Below the pieces are notes generated by a model, which saw only the letters and a program-made list of their open reading frames with translations, ran no database searches and was not told the origin of the DNA. A DNA stretch of 64,000 nt from Spinactinospora alkalitolerans (lineage in GTDB: Bacteria > Actinomycetota > Actinomycetes > Streptosporangiales > Streptosporangiaceae): contig NZ_JACCCC010000001.1 in assembly GCF_013408795.1 (NCBI RefSeq), positions 1,736,001-1,800,000 on the forward strand, written 5' to 3'. Shown piece by piece: positions 31,167-38,938 of this stretch. The translations under genes and the position numbers were made by a program. Positions within the stretch are counted from its first letter, which is position 1. Every line of letters begins with the position of its first letter.

Positions 31167-32417
31167 GTGCGAGTTCACGGGGACGCCGATCGACGGCACG
31201 AGACCACGACCCGCTGCCACGGCCACGGGGCGGTGACGCCATGGGCCGCGGCCAGGGAGGCCGCACGCGACATCGGGGGCCGCTGCGCCCGTCCGGAGGC
31301 GGTGCGCGCACCCCTGCGCGAGGCGCTGGGGGCCGTGCTGGCCGAGGACCTGGCGGCCCTGGTCGGAGTGCCCTCCTACGACGCCTCCGCCATGGACGGC
31401 TACGCCGTCGCCGGGCCCGGGCCCTGGACGGTGGTCGGCAGGGTGCTGGCCGGGCAGGCGCCCCCGGAGGAGCTGGGACGCTCCCGGGCCGTGGAGGTCG
31501 CCACCGGCGCGCGGGTGCCGCACGGGACCGAATCGGTGCTGCCCTACGAGAACGCCGAGCGCCGCGGCGACGCGGTCCACGGGGACGCGGTCCCCGGCCG
31601 GCACGTGCGCCGGGCCGGCGAGGACGTCCCGTCGGGCGCGACGGTGCTGCCGGCGGGCACGGCCGTCACCCCCGCTGTCCTGGGCCTCGCCGCGAGCCTG
31701 GCCCACGACGCCCTGACCGTCCGCCGCCCGCGCGTGGCCGCCCTGATCACCGGGGACGAGCTCAGCCGCTCCGGTTTCCCGGCCCCCGGCACGGTGCGCG
31801 ACGCGATCGGCCCGATGCTGCCCGGCCTCGCCGGATGGGCGGGTGCGGCCCTGGAGGACCCCCGCTACGTCGACGACACCTTCGGCGCCATGGCGGCGGC
31901 GCTGGAGAGCGCCGCGCGCCGACCCGACGTCTCGGTCGTCGTCGTGTGCGGCGCCTCCTCCACCGGTCCGGCCGACCACCTCCGGACGGCACTGGCCGAG
32001 CTGGACGTCACCGTCGTGGTCGACGGCGTGGCCTGCCGGCCGGGCCATCCCCAACTGCTCGGCCACTTCGGTCCGCAGCGGGCGCCCGGCCCCGTCGTCG
32101 TGGGACTGCCCGGCAACCCCAACGCGGCGCTGGCGGCGGCGCTGACCCTGCTGGTGCCGGTGCTCGCGGCACTGACCGGGCGGCTCGACCCCGGCGCCGC
32201 GCCGCCCAGGACGCTGCCGCTGCGCGACGGTGCCGGTGTCGCGCCGCACCATCGCGACACCCGGCTGATCGCCGTGCGGGCCGACGGCGGGCACGCCGAG
32301 CCGGTGGGCCACGACCGCCCGGGCGTCCTGCGCGGCGCCGCCATGGCCGACGCCCTCGCCGTGGTCCCGCCGGACTGGACGGGGCCGGCGGCGGAGCTGC
32401 TGTGGCTGCCCCGCTAG
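31167..32417 (+). CDS. moeA: Molybdopterin molybdotransferase MoeA family protein
   Basis: 416 residues if translation starts at GTG 31167 (leaderless); a GTG at 31233 gives 394 residues, starts at the first conserved segment (TPWAAAREAARDI), and is a fair alternative. MoeA motifs: SYDASAMDGYAV (about residues 68-79), VATGARVPHGTESVLPYE, LITGDEL, VVCGASSTGPADHL and GLPGNPNAA. The enzyme inserts molybdate into adenylylated molybdopterin to give Mo cofactor. No other Mo-cofactor or molybdoenzyme gene is nearby, and the C-terminal domain IV is somewhat degenerate, so a second, specialised MoeA copy is possible. Next gene is a GntR regulator 206 bases on. Confidence 0.87.
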   Translation: MRVHGDADRRHETTTRCHGHGAVTPWAAAREAARDIGGRCARPEAVRAPLREALGAVLAEDLAALVGVPSYDASAMDGYAVAGPGPWTVVGRVLAGQAPPEELGRSRAVEVATGARVPHGTESVLPYENAERRGDAVHGDAVPGRHVRRAGEDVPSGATVLPAGTAVTPAVLGLAASLAHDALTVRRPRVAALITGDELSRSGFPAPGTVRDAIGPMLPGLAGWAGAALEDPRYVDDTFGAMAAALESAARRPDVSVVVVCGASSTGPADHLRTALAELDVTVVVDGVACRPGHPQLLGHFGPQRAPGPVVVGLPGNPNAALAAALTLLVPVLAALTGRLDPGAAPPRTLPLRDGAGVAPHHRDTRLIAVRADGGHAEPVGHDRPGVLRGAAMADALAVVPPDWTGPAAELLWLPR

Positions 32418-32623
32418 CGGGGGGACCGGTCGGGAACGGGACTTTGGTCCCCTTGTGCCGCCCCGCCGGTGTGATGAGGCTGGAACGCGGCTCGTCGAGC
32501 AGGTGACCGGCCGGCGGCCGTCCGGGAGCGGGAGCGGTGGCCCGGCACTGAGTAGACTGCGGGGCACGACTACCCCATTGACCCCGCTGATTTCCGGCGT
32601 GACGGATACGGAGTCTCACATCT

Positions 32624-33322
32624 ATGGCCTCAACCCGGCTTTCCAAGGGGCTGCTGACGAACCGGGTGCAGCGACCGGTGCCACTGCGTGAAGGCGTCTA
32701 TGAGGCACTCCTGGAGCTCATCACCCGCCGGCAGCTGCCGCCGGGGCAGCACCTGGTGGAGAACGAACTGGCCGACCGGCTCGGGGTGTCCCGCCAGCCG
32801 GTGCGCGAGGCGCTGCAGCGGCTGAGCAACGAGGGGTGGGTCGACCTGCGCCCGGGCTACGGCGCGTTCGTGCACCAGCCGACCGAGAGCGAGGCCGAGC
32901 AGCTCCTGGCGGTGCGCGCGCTGCTGGAGACCGAGTCGGCGCGGCTGGCCGCGCGCAACGCCGCCGGCGAGGGGGTCGAGCGGCTGCGGGAGCTGTGGCG
33001 CGAGGGCGTGGCCGGGCTGGAGGTCGGCGACACCGACGCCATGGTCGACGCAAACGCCGACCTGCACCGCTGCATCACCGAGCTGTCCGGCAACAGCGTC
33101 CTCGCCGAACTCGCCGGCCAGGTCGCGCGCCGGGTGCGCTGGTACCACGCCCTGGTCGTCCGGCAGCGGGGCAAGGACGCCTGGGACGAGCACGCCGAGA
33201 TCATCGACGCCATCGCCGCCGGCCGGGAGGACGAGGCCGCGCGGCTGATGCGGGAGCACACCGACACCACTCGGCGCACCTACCACGAGCAGGCCGCATC
33301 GGAGTCGGCTCCGGCCGAGTGA
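32624..33322 (+). CDS. GntR-family transcriptional regulator, FadR subfamily
   Basis: 232 residues. Winged helix: LREGVYEALLELITRRQLPPG followed by the recognition helix ENELADRLGVSRQPVREALQRL and the wing GWVDLRPGYGAFV. The FCD ligand domain (about residues 90-220) has the metal-ligand pattern with D at ANADLHRCI and His in WDEHAEIIDAI. FCD domains bind carboxylic acids through a metal. No target is evident: it stands between moeA and a LysR gene, with no divergent transporter. Start ATG with GGAG upstream. Confidence 0.88.
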   Translation: MASTRLSKGLLTNRVQRPVPLREGVYEALLELITRRQLPPGQHLVENELADRLGVSRQPVREALQRLSNEGWVDLRPGYGAFVHQPTESEAEQLLAVRALLETESARLAARNAAGEGVERLRELWREGVAGLEVGDTDAMVDANADLHRCITELSGNSVLAELAGQVARRVRWYHALVVRQRGKDAWDEHAEIIDAIAAGREDEAARLMREHTDTTRRTYHEQAASESAPAE

Positions 33323-33630
33323 ACCGGCCCGGCGGCGCCGCGCTCCCGGAGGGGTCCCCCGGTTCTGCCGCGGACGGCCGCGAATGTGCCGCAGCCCTCT
33401 GGCGCCGTGTGCTCTGAGACACCAGAATGTGTGACCGACCTCTCTTCGGTGGTGTCCGGGAACATCGTTGCAACTGAGACGTGAGCAGAGGTGAGCGCCG
33501 GGCCCGCACCGCGCCGGATTCCACCGAGGCCGGATGCCGCGGTGCGCGCGCCGGGGCCGGACCGCCCCTCGGTTCCGGCCCCGGTCGGCCGTGTCCGCCG
33601 GCGCCGGTCTCGCGGCGCGCGAGGAGCGGG
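33323..33630. other. 308-base gap between GntR and LysR genes
   Basis: I see no gene or RNA here. A GTG at 33481 is in frame with the LysR gene but would add 50 low-complexity Arg/Pro/Gly residues, so I read this part as the LysR promoter region. The stretch ACCGACCTCTCTTCGGTGG near 33430 is a weak inverted repeat that might bind the LysR protein; support is slight. Confidence 0.4.
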
Positions 33631-34572
33631 ATGCTGATTCGGCAGTTGGAGTACCTCACGGCGCTGGCCAGGGAGCAGCATTTCGCGCGCGCCGCCCTGG
33701 CCTGCCACGTCTCCCAGCCGGCGCTCTCGGCCGGAATCCGCAAGCTCGAAGCCGAGCTGGACGTGCCGATCGTGCGCCGCGGCAACAGGTTCGAGGGGTT
33801 CACCCCCGAAGGTGAGCGGGTGCTGCGCTGGGCCTACCGCATCCTCGCCGAGCGTGACGGGCTGGCCGCCGACGTCGGGAGCATGCGCGACGGCCACACC
33901 GGGGAGCTGCGCATCGGTGTCGTCCCCGCGGCCATCGGCGCGGTCGCCATGGTCACGGTCCCCTTCGGGATCGAGCACCCGCGGGTCCGGTTGAGCGTGC
34001 TGGACATGCCGGCGCCCGAGATCCGCCGGGGGCTGGCCGACTACGAGATCGACTGCGGGATCACCTACCTCGGCGCGGACCCGCCCGCGGTCCCCGGCAT
34101 GGCGGTGCCCCTCTACCGCGAGCGCTACCTGCTGCTGACCGGTGTGGAAGGGCGGTTCGCCGGATGCGCCGCGGTGAGCTGGGAGCAGATCGCGCACCTG
34201 CCGCTGTGCCTGCTCACCCCCGACCACGAGTGCCGCCGGACCGTCGACGCGGTGCTGCGCGGACTGGACGCGGTGCCGAGGGTGCGGGCCGAGACGAACT
34301 CGGTGCCGGGCCTCTACGCCCACGTGCGCGAGGGCGGCTGGTTCGGCGTGCTTCCGCACGCCTGGCTGAGCTCCTTCGGCCTGCCGCCGGGGATGCGGGC
34401 GCTGCCGCTGGTCGACCCGGAGCCTGTGGCCGAGGTCGGGCTGATACTGCCGCAGCGCCACCCGGAACCGCTGCTGGTGCGCGAGTTCCTGGCCTTCGGC
34501 CGGACCGTCCCGCTGCAGCGCCGCCTCGACGAGGTGGCGCCGGCGCCACCGGAGTCGGAGCAGGCCGGTTAG
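33631..34572 (+). CDS. LysR-family transcriptional regulator
   Basis: 313 residues from the ATG at 33631 with GAGGAG upstream. The N-terminal HTH is textbook: LIRQLEYLTALAREQHFARAA, then CHVSQPALSAGIRKLEAELDVPIVRR. The effector domain starts at GELRIGVVPAAIGAVAMV and includes LADYEIDCGITYL and AHVREGGWFGVLPHAWL. The effector and targets are unknown. It is convergent with the MFS exporter gene, so it probably does not control that gene. In other actinobacteria relatives of this sub-type regulate formate dehydrogenase or cofactor genes, and MoeA lies 1.2 kb upstream; this link is speculative. Confidence 0.89.
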   Translation: MLIRQLEYLTALAREQHFARAALACHVSQPALSAGIRKLEAELDVPIVRRGNRFEGFTPEGERVLRWAYRILAERDGLAADVGSMRDGHTGELRIGVVPAAIGAVAMVTVPFGIEHPRVRLSVLDMPAPEIRRGLADYEIDCGITYLGADPPAVPGMAVPLYRERYLLLTGVEGRFAGCAAVSWEQIAHLPLCLLTPDHECRRTVDAVLRGLDAVPRVRAETNSVPGLYAHVREGGWFGVLPHAWLSSFGLPPGMRALPLVDPEPVAEVGLILPQRHPEPLLVREFLAFGRTVPLQRRLDEVAPAPPESEQAG

Positions 34573-34632
34573 GGACCGGAGCCGCTGTCCGCCGTCCGGG
34601 CGGCGGGCACCGGCGTGCCCACCGTTCCTCCG

Positions 34633-36180
34633 TCACCGCGTGCGGGACCCGGAGCGCCGCAGCAGGACGCCGGCCTGCACCGCCGCGTAGGCCACGATCA
34701 GCGCGCCGATGAGGCTCGTGACGTGGATGCCGTCGGTGAACGCCGTCCGGGCGGCCTCCATCAGCGCCGGACCGTTCTCCGGCGCGAGCCCCCGGGCCGC
34801 CGTCACCGCGCCGCCCAGGGTCTCGCGGGCCTCGGCCATGGCCGGAGCCGGCACACCGGGCACCGGGTCGAGGTTCAGGCGGTAGGTGGCGGTGAGCACG
34901 CTGCCGAGGACCGCGATGCCCAGCGCGGCCCCGAGCTCGTAGGCGGTCTCGGAGATCGCCGAGGCCGCGCCGGCGCGGGCGGGAGGGGCCGCGGTCATGA
35001 TCGCGTCGTTGGTCAGCGTGTCGGAGACGCCCACCCCGGCGCCGATCAGCGCGAACGCGACGACCACCGGCAATGTGCCGTTGTCCAGCGGCAACCGGGC
35101 CAGCAGCGCGAACCCGGCGGCGGTCAGCGCCAGCCCGATCGCGATGACGGTGCCCATGCGCAGCCTGCGCGCCAGCGCGACCGCGACGAAGTGCGCGGCC
35201 ACCGCCAGGGACAGGCCCGGCAGCAGCAGCACGCCGGCGCGCAACGGGCTGATGCCCTGAACCAACTGCAGGTACTGGGTCAGGAAGAACAGCGACGAGA
35301 CCAGCGCGAACACGACCATCAGGTTCGTGGCCACGCCCACGCTGAACGCCCGGATCCGAAACAGCCGGACGTCGATCATGGGATCGTCCAGGCGGAGCTG
35401 GCGGCGGACGAAGAGGTGGCCCAGCACCAGGCCGGCGAGGATCGCGGCGACCGACGCGACCGACGGCCCGCCGTCGGCGATCTTCTTCACGCCGTAGACC
35501 ACCGGCAGGATCGCCGCCATCGACAGCACGACGCTGGGGAGGTCGTAGCGGCCGGGGCTCGGGTCGCGCGACTCCCGGACCAGGATCGGCGTCAGCACCA
35601 GGATCAGCGCCATGACCGGCAGGTTGATCAGGAACACCGAGCCCCAGTGGTAGTGCTCCAGCAGCCAGCCGCCCAGGATCGGGCCGAGCGCGGAGCCGGC
35701 CGAGAACATCGAGGCCCACGCCGCGATGGCGAGCAGCCGCTGGCGGGGGTCCAGGAAGATGTTGCGGAGCAGCGACAGCGTCGAGGGCATCAGCGTCGCC
35801 CCGGCGAGGCCGAGCAGGGCGCGCGCCGCGATCAGGACTTCCGCGCTGGAGGCGTAGGCGGCGACCAGCGAGGCCGCGCCGAACCCGGCCGAACCGACCA
35901 GCAGCAGCCGGCGGCGCCCGATGCGGTCGCCCAGGGTGCCCATGGTGACCAGCAGGCCGGCCAGAACGAACGAGTAGATGTCGACGATCCACAGCAACTG
36001 GGTGCCCGTGGGGGCCAGCTCCTCGCTCAGGGCGGGCACGGCGAAGCCGAGCACCGTCATGTCGACGGAGATCAGCAGCACCGGCAGCGCCAGCACAGCG
36101 AGGGCGCCCCACTCGCGGGGCCCGGCCTTCGGCGTGCCGCCGTGCGGGGTCGCCTGGGTCCGGGCTACGGCGGAACTCAT
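34633..36180 (-). CDS. MFS drug-type exporter, DHA2 family (14 TM)
   Basis: 515 residues from the ATG at 36180 with AGAGGAAAG upstream. The protein has about 14 hydrophobic segments. Motif A is GTLGDRIGRRRLLL after TM2, motif B in ARALLGLAGATLMPSTLSLL, and the DHA2 motif C region LGPILGGWLLEHYHWGSVFLINLP. This layout matches EmrB/QacA-type proton antiporters that export toxic compounds. Divergent from a TetR regulator with a 113-base gap holding a probable operator, the standard arrangement for drug-induced derepression. Substrate not predictable. Confidence 0.92.
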   Translation of the reverse strand: MSSAVARTQATPHGGTPKAGPREWGALAVLALPVLLISVDMTVLGFAVPALSEELAPTGTQLLWIVDIYSFVLAGLLVTMGTLGDRIGRRRLLLVGSAGFGAASLVAAYASSAEVLIAARALLGLAGATLMPSTLSLLRNIFLDPRQRLLAIAAWASMFSAGSALGPILGGWLLEHYHWGSVFLINLPVMALILVLTPILVRESRDPSPGRYDLPSVVLSMAAILPVVYGVKKIADGGPSVASVAAILAGLVLGHLFVRRQLRLDDPMIDVRLFRIRAFSVGVATNLMVVFALVSSLFFLTQYLQLVQGISPLRAGVLLLPGLSLAVAAHFVAVALARRLRMGTVIAIGLALTAAGFALLARLPLDNGTLPVVVAFALIGAGVGVSDTLTNDAIMTAAPPARAGAASAISETAYELGAALGIAVLGSVLTATYRLNLDPVPGVPAPAMAEARETLGGAVTAARGLAPENGPALMEAARTAFTDGIHVTSLIGALIVAYAAVQAGVLLRRSGSRTR

Positions 36181-36244
36181 CTTTCCTCTGCTTCTTCTGG
36201 TCGGTGGGGCCGTGTGCGGCCGCATGGCCATGGGATGAGCGGAT

Positions 36245-36264
36245 GAATATACGGAGCAGTATTC
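36245..36264. promoter_or_regulatory. Probable TetR operator between exporter and regulator genes
   Basis: GAATATACGGAGCAGTATTC: outer arms GAATA-AC and G-TATTC form an imperfect dyad (6 of 8 positions on each side). It is in the divergent promoter region, 17 bases before the TACAGT box of the regulator. Confidence 0.5.
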
Positions 36265-36280
36265 TAAACCGTCCGGCCGG

Positions 36281-36286
36281 TACAGT
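36281..36286 (+). promoter_or_regulatory. -10 element for a leaderless TetR mRNA
   Basis: TACAGT ends 7 bases before GTG 36294. As with three other genes in this window, this puts the RNA 5' end on the start codon; no ribosome binding site is visible before that GTG. Confidence 0.5.
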
Positions 36287-36293
36287 GTCAATC

Positions 36294-36842
36294 GTGAGTG
36301 CTTCTACAACGCGTGACCGCATCCTCGACGCCCTCCAGGACATCCTGATCGAGGAGGGGAGCTCCGCCGTGACGCTGGAGGCCGTCGCCGCCGCGGCGGG
36401 CGTGTCAAAGGGCGGCCTGCTCTACCACTTCCCGTCCAAGACGGCCATGATGACCGGCCTGGTCCGCAGGCTCGCCGACCGGGCGGAGGAGGAGTTCGGC
36501 GAGGCGGTCGAGACCGAGGGCGGCGTGGTCCGGGGGTTCCTGCGGACATCCCTGCCGGAGTCCTCGGAGGAGGCCGCGCTCTACTGGTCGATCATCGCGG
36601 CGCTGCGCAGCAAGGAGGACGTCTCGGAGGAGGCCCGCAGGCTCATCCACCACGTCTTCGCCCAATGGTCGGAGCTGCTGCATCAGGAGATCGACGACCC
36701 CGTGCTGGCGGAGACGATCCGGCTGGTCGGGGACGGCCTCTACCTCACGGCCATCGCCGGCCTGCCCCAGCCCGACCCCGAGGTGGTGCGCCGGATGATG
36801 GACCGGCTCATCGAGCAGGCCGACGCCTGCCGCCGCACCTGA
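36294..36842 (+). CDS. TetR-family transcriptional repressor
   Basis: 182 residues. The N-terminal HTH reads TRDRILDALQDILIEEG, then VTLEAVAAAAGVSKGGLLYHFPSKTAMM, the TetR signature. The C-terminal ligand domain is helical (EEAALYWSIIAALRSKEDV, VRRMMDRLIEQADACRR) and close to the TetR_C group whose members pair with DHA2 pumps. It most likely represses itself and the divergent exporter through the site at 36245-36264. Start is GTG 36294, apparently leaderless. Its stop runs into a family B repeat. Confidence 0.9.
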   Translation: MSASTTRDRILDALQDILIEEGSSAVTLEAVAAAAGVSKGGLLYHFPSKTAMMTGLVRRLADRAEEEFGEAVETEGGVVRGFLRTSLPESSEEAALYWSIIAALRSKEDVSEEARRLIHHVFAQWSELLHQEIDDPVLAETIRLVGDGLYLTAIAGLPQPDPEVVRRMMDRLIEQADACRRT

Positions 36843-36845
36843 CCG

Positions 36846-36935
36846 GTGTCCGACGATCGGGTTCGCGGGTCTGTTCGAGGGGCTCCCGGCCACCGCGCTG
36901 CTGCTCGTCCTCGTCGCGGCCGCGAACGCCGCGTA
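36846..36935 (+). repeat. Dispersed repeat family B, partial copy 2
   Basis: The left end (TGTCCGACGATCGGGTTCGCG) and right end (CGCGAACGCCGCG) match the termini of the copies at 50204-50322 and 24623-24741, while the middle differs. Like the 50204 copy it begins directly at a stop codon and fills the gap between convergent genes. Confidence 0.55.
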
Positions 36936-36947
36936 GCCGGGCGGCGG

Positions 36948-38177
36948 TCATGCGGCCGGTGCCCGCCGCGCGCACTCCAGGGCGATGAGGACGGTGGCCG
37001 CCTCGCGCGGGCGGGTCGGGTGGTGGCCAGTGAGCTCGGCGAACCGGTTCAGCCGGTTGAGCACCGTGTTGCGGTGGCAGAACAGGGCCCGCGCCGCCGC
37101 CGTGATCGAACCGGAGTCGCAGTAGGCGGCCACCGTCTCCAGCAGGCGCCGCCGTTCGTGCTCGGAGATCCCGGCCAGCCCCGACAGCACCGACTCGGTG
37201 AGCAGCTCCCCGATCTCGTCCAGGCGCGCGGCCGCCACGCCGGTCCACCCGTCGCTCAGCGTCACCGCCCCGGTCACGTCCTCGTCCAGCGCCGCGGCCA
37301 GCTCCTCGGCGGCGCGCAGCACGCGGGAGACCCGGGCCAGTCCGCGCGCCACCGGCCCGACCGCGCACGGAACGGACTCCAGCCACCGCGGCGGCACCCC
37401 GCCCCGGTCCCGGGACAGCTCCGCCACCAGTACCAGCGCACCCCGGTGGTCGTGCAGGTGCACCACGGCACCGGCCGCGCGGGCGGCCGCGGCCGCCTCG
37501 CGCAGCTTCCGCTGCCAGGCCGGCGGGGCCACCGCCACGGCGAAGTCGGCATGCGCGTCCACCCGCAGCGCCGTCGCCACCTGGCCGACGAGCTGCTGGT
37601 CGCGCCCGTCCGATGACAGCAGCCGCCCCATGAGCACGGTGCGCTCGCGCTCCCGCTCCCTGGCGAGCACGGCGACCTCGTCCAGATAGGCGGTGTGCAC
37701 ATGCACGGTGTGAAACTCCACGGCCTCCCACACCCGGACCGCGCCGCGCGTCAGAGCCGGCAGGTCCGCCGGCCGGATCCGCTCCAGCAGCGCCGTCCAC
37801 AGCACCCGGAAGTCCATCCGCACGGCCTGCAGCAGCTCTTCCAGCGGCACGCCCTGGTGCACCCGCCGGCGGCCGAGGCGCTCGGAGACCTCGCGCAGCC
37901 GTTCGGGCGCCGGTAGCCCGCCGACCAGCCGGAGCAGCAGTTCGAGGGAGGCGCGTGCGGTCTCGCGCAGGTCGTCGGCCGGCACCGTGGAGCGGTAGGC
38001 CTCGAACGCGCCGACCTCCGCGACGAAGACCTCCACCAGTTCGTCGAGGTCGTCCATGCAGTCGCGGACCAGGACGCGCAGCTCCTCGGGCACGGGGGCG
38101 GCGAACGGGTCGCCGTGGCCCTCCCCCGGGGTTACGGGATCCCGCGCGCCGTCGGAAAAACGTCGTTCATTGTGCAT
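36948..38177 (-). CDS. PucR-family transcriptional regulator
   Basis: 409 residues (ATG 38177; GTG 38192 would add five). The last 70 residues are the PucR C-terminal HTH: LLETVAAYCDSGSITAAARALFCHRNTVLNRLNRF. The middle is a GGDEF-like regulator region (RTVLMGRLLSSDGRDQQLVG) and the N-terminal 130 residues are helical. PucR proteins regulate purine and nitrogen catabolism. It is divergent from the urease-like operon with 182 bases between them, so control of that operon is the natural inference. The effector may be a purine-degradation intermediate or the operon's own substrate. Confidence 0.87.
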   Translation of the reverse strand: MHNERRFSDGARDPVTPGEGHGDPFAAPVPEELRVLVRDCMDDLDELVEVFVAEVGAFEAYRSTVPADDLRETARASLELLLRLVGGLPAPERLREVSERLGRRRVHQGVPLEELLQAVRMDFRVLWTALLERIRPADLPALTRGAVRVWEAVEFHTVHVHTAYLDEVAVLARERERERTVLMGRLLSSDGRDQQLVGQVATALRVDAHADFAVAVAPPAWQRKLREAAAAARAAGAVVHLHDHRGALVLVAELSRDRGGVPPRWLESVPCAVGPVARGLARVSRVLRAAEELAAALDEDVTGAVTLSDGWTGVAAARLDEIGELLTESVLSGLAGISEHERRRLLETVAAYCDSGSITAAARALFCHRNTVLNRLNRFAELTGHHPTRPREAATVLIALECARRAPAA

Positions 38178-38359
38178 TAGCCCATTATCCACTCCGCACT
38201 CCGCTGTGTTTCGTCATTGTCTCCCACCCGGTGGCGGGGCATCGTGGTGTGCATCGGAGTGCGACGCCGCACGTCGGCGCCGTCCCGCGTCGGCCGCGGG
38301 ACGGCGGTGCCGCCGCAGGGCGCGCGCACGGGCACCGCAACGAGGAAGAGGAGCGGGCG

Positions 38360-38938
38360 ATGCACCTGACGCCACGCGAGCAGGAGCGGCTGACGCTGTT
38401 CACCGCCGCCGAGCTCGCCCGGCGCCGACTGGCGCGGGGCGCGCCGCTGGGTGCGACGGAGGCGATCGCCCTGGTCTGCGACGAGATCCTGGAGATGGCC
38501 TGGGACGGCGCCGCCCTGGAGGACGTGGTCGCCCGCGCCCGGCGGCTCGTGCCGACGGAGCGGCTCCTGCCCGGCGTGCCGGCGGCCGTCCCGAGCATCC
38601 AGGTCGAGGCGCTGTTCCCGCACGGCTCCTCGCTGATCCACGTCCCCGAACCGTTCGGCCCGGCCGAGGCCGACGGGCCGGGGGCCGTCGTCGCGGCCGA
38701 GGCCGACGTCGAGCTGGCCCCGGGCCGCGCGCGGCGGCGGATCACCGTCACCAACCGCGGGCGGCGCCCGATCTGGGTCTCCTCGCACTTCCCGCTGGAG
38801 GAGGCCAACAGCGCCCTGGAGTTCGACAGGGAGGCCGCCCGCGGCCACCGGCTGGACGTCCCGGCCGGCCGCTCCGTGGAGTTCCGGCCCGACCAGGCGC
38901 AGAGCGTGGCCATCGTCGCGCGAGGAGGTCAACGATGA
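38360..38938 (+). CDS. ureAB: Fused urease gamma/beta subunit homologue
   Basis: 192 residues; ATG with GAAGAGGAG upstream. Residues 1-100 are UreA-like: HLTPREQERLTLFTAAELARRR then ATEAIALVCDEILEMAWDG. From about residue 105 the chain turns to a UreB-like beta-fold: SSHFPLEEANSALEFDREAARGH, LDVPAGRSVEFRPDQ. Canonical UreB has HFHFFE-x-N and ends near 100 residues; here HFPLEEAN replaces it, so the beta part is divergent. It would form the frame around the UreC-like subunit next door, with which it overlaps by 4 bases (ATGA). Confidence 0.85.
   Translation: MHLTPREQERLTLFTAAELARRRLARGAPLGATEAIALVCDEILEMAWDGAALEDVVARARRLVPTERLLPGVPAAVPSIQVEALFPHGSSLIHVPEPFGPAEADGPGAVVAAEADVELAPGRARRRITVTNRGRRPIWVSSHFPLEEANSALEFDREAARGHRLDVPAGRSVEFRPDQAQSVAIVARGGQR

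Noticed and set aside
33481-33630. GTG 33481 as the start of the LysR regulator
   Set aside because: LysR proteins begin a few residues before the HTH; the extra 50 residues are low complexity, and ATG 33631 has GAGGAG upstream.
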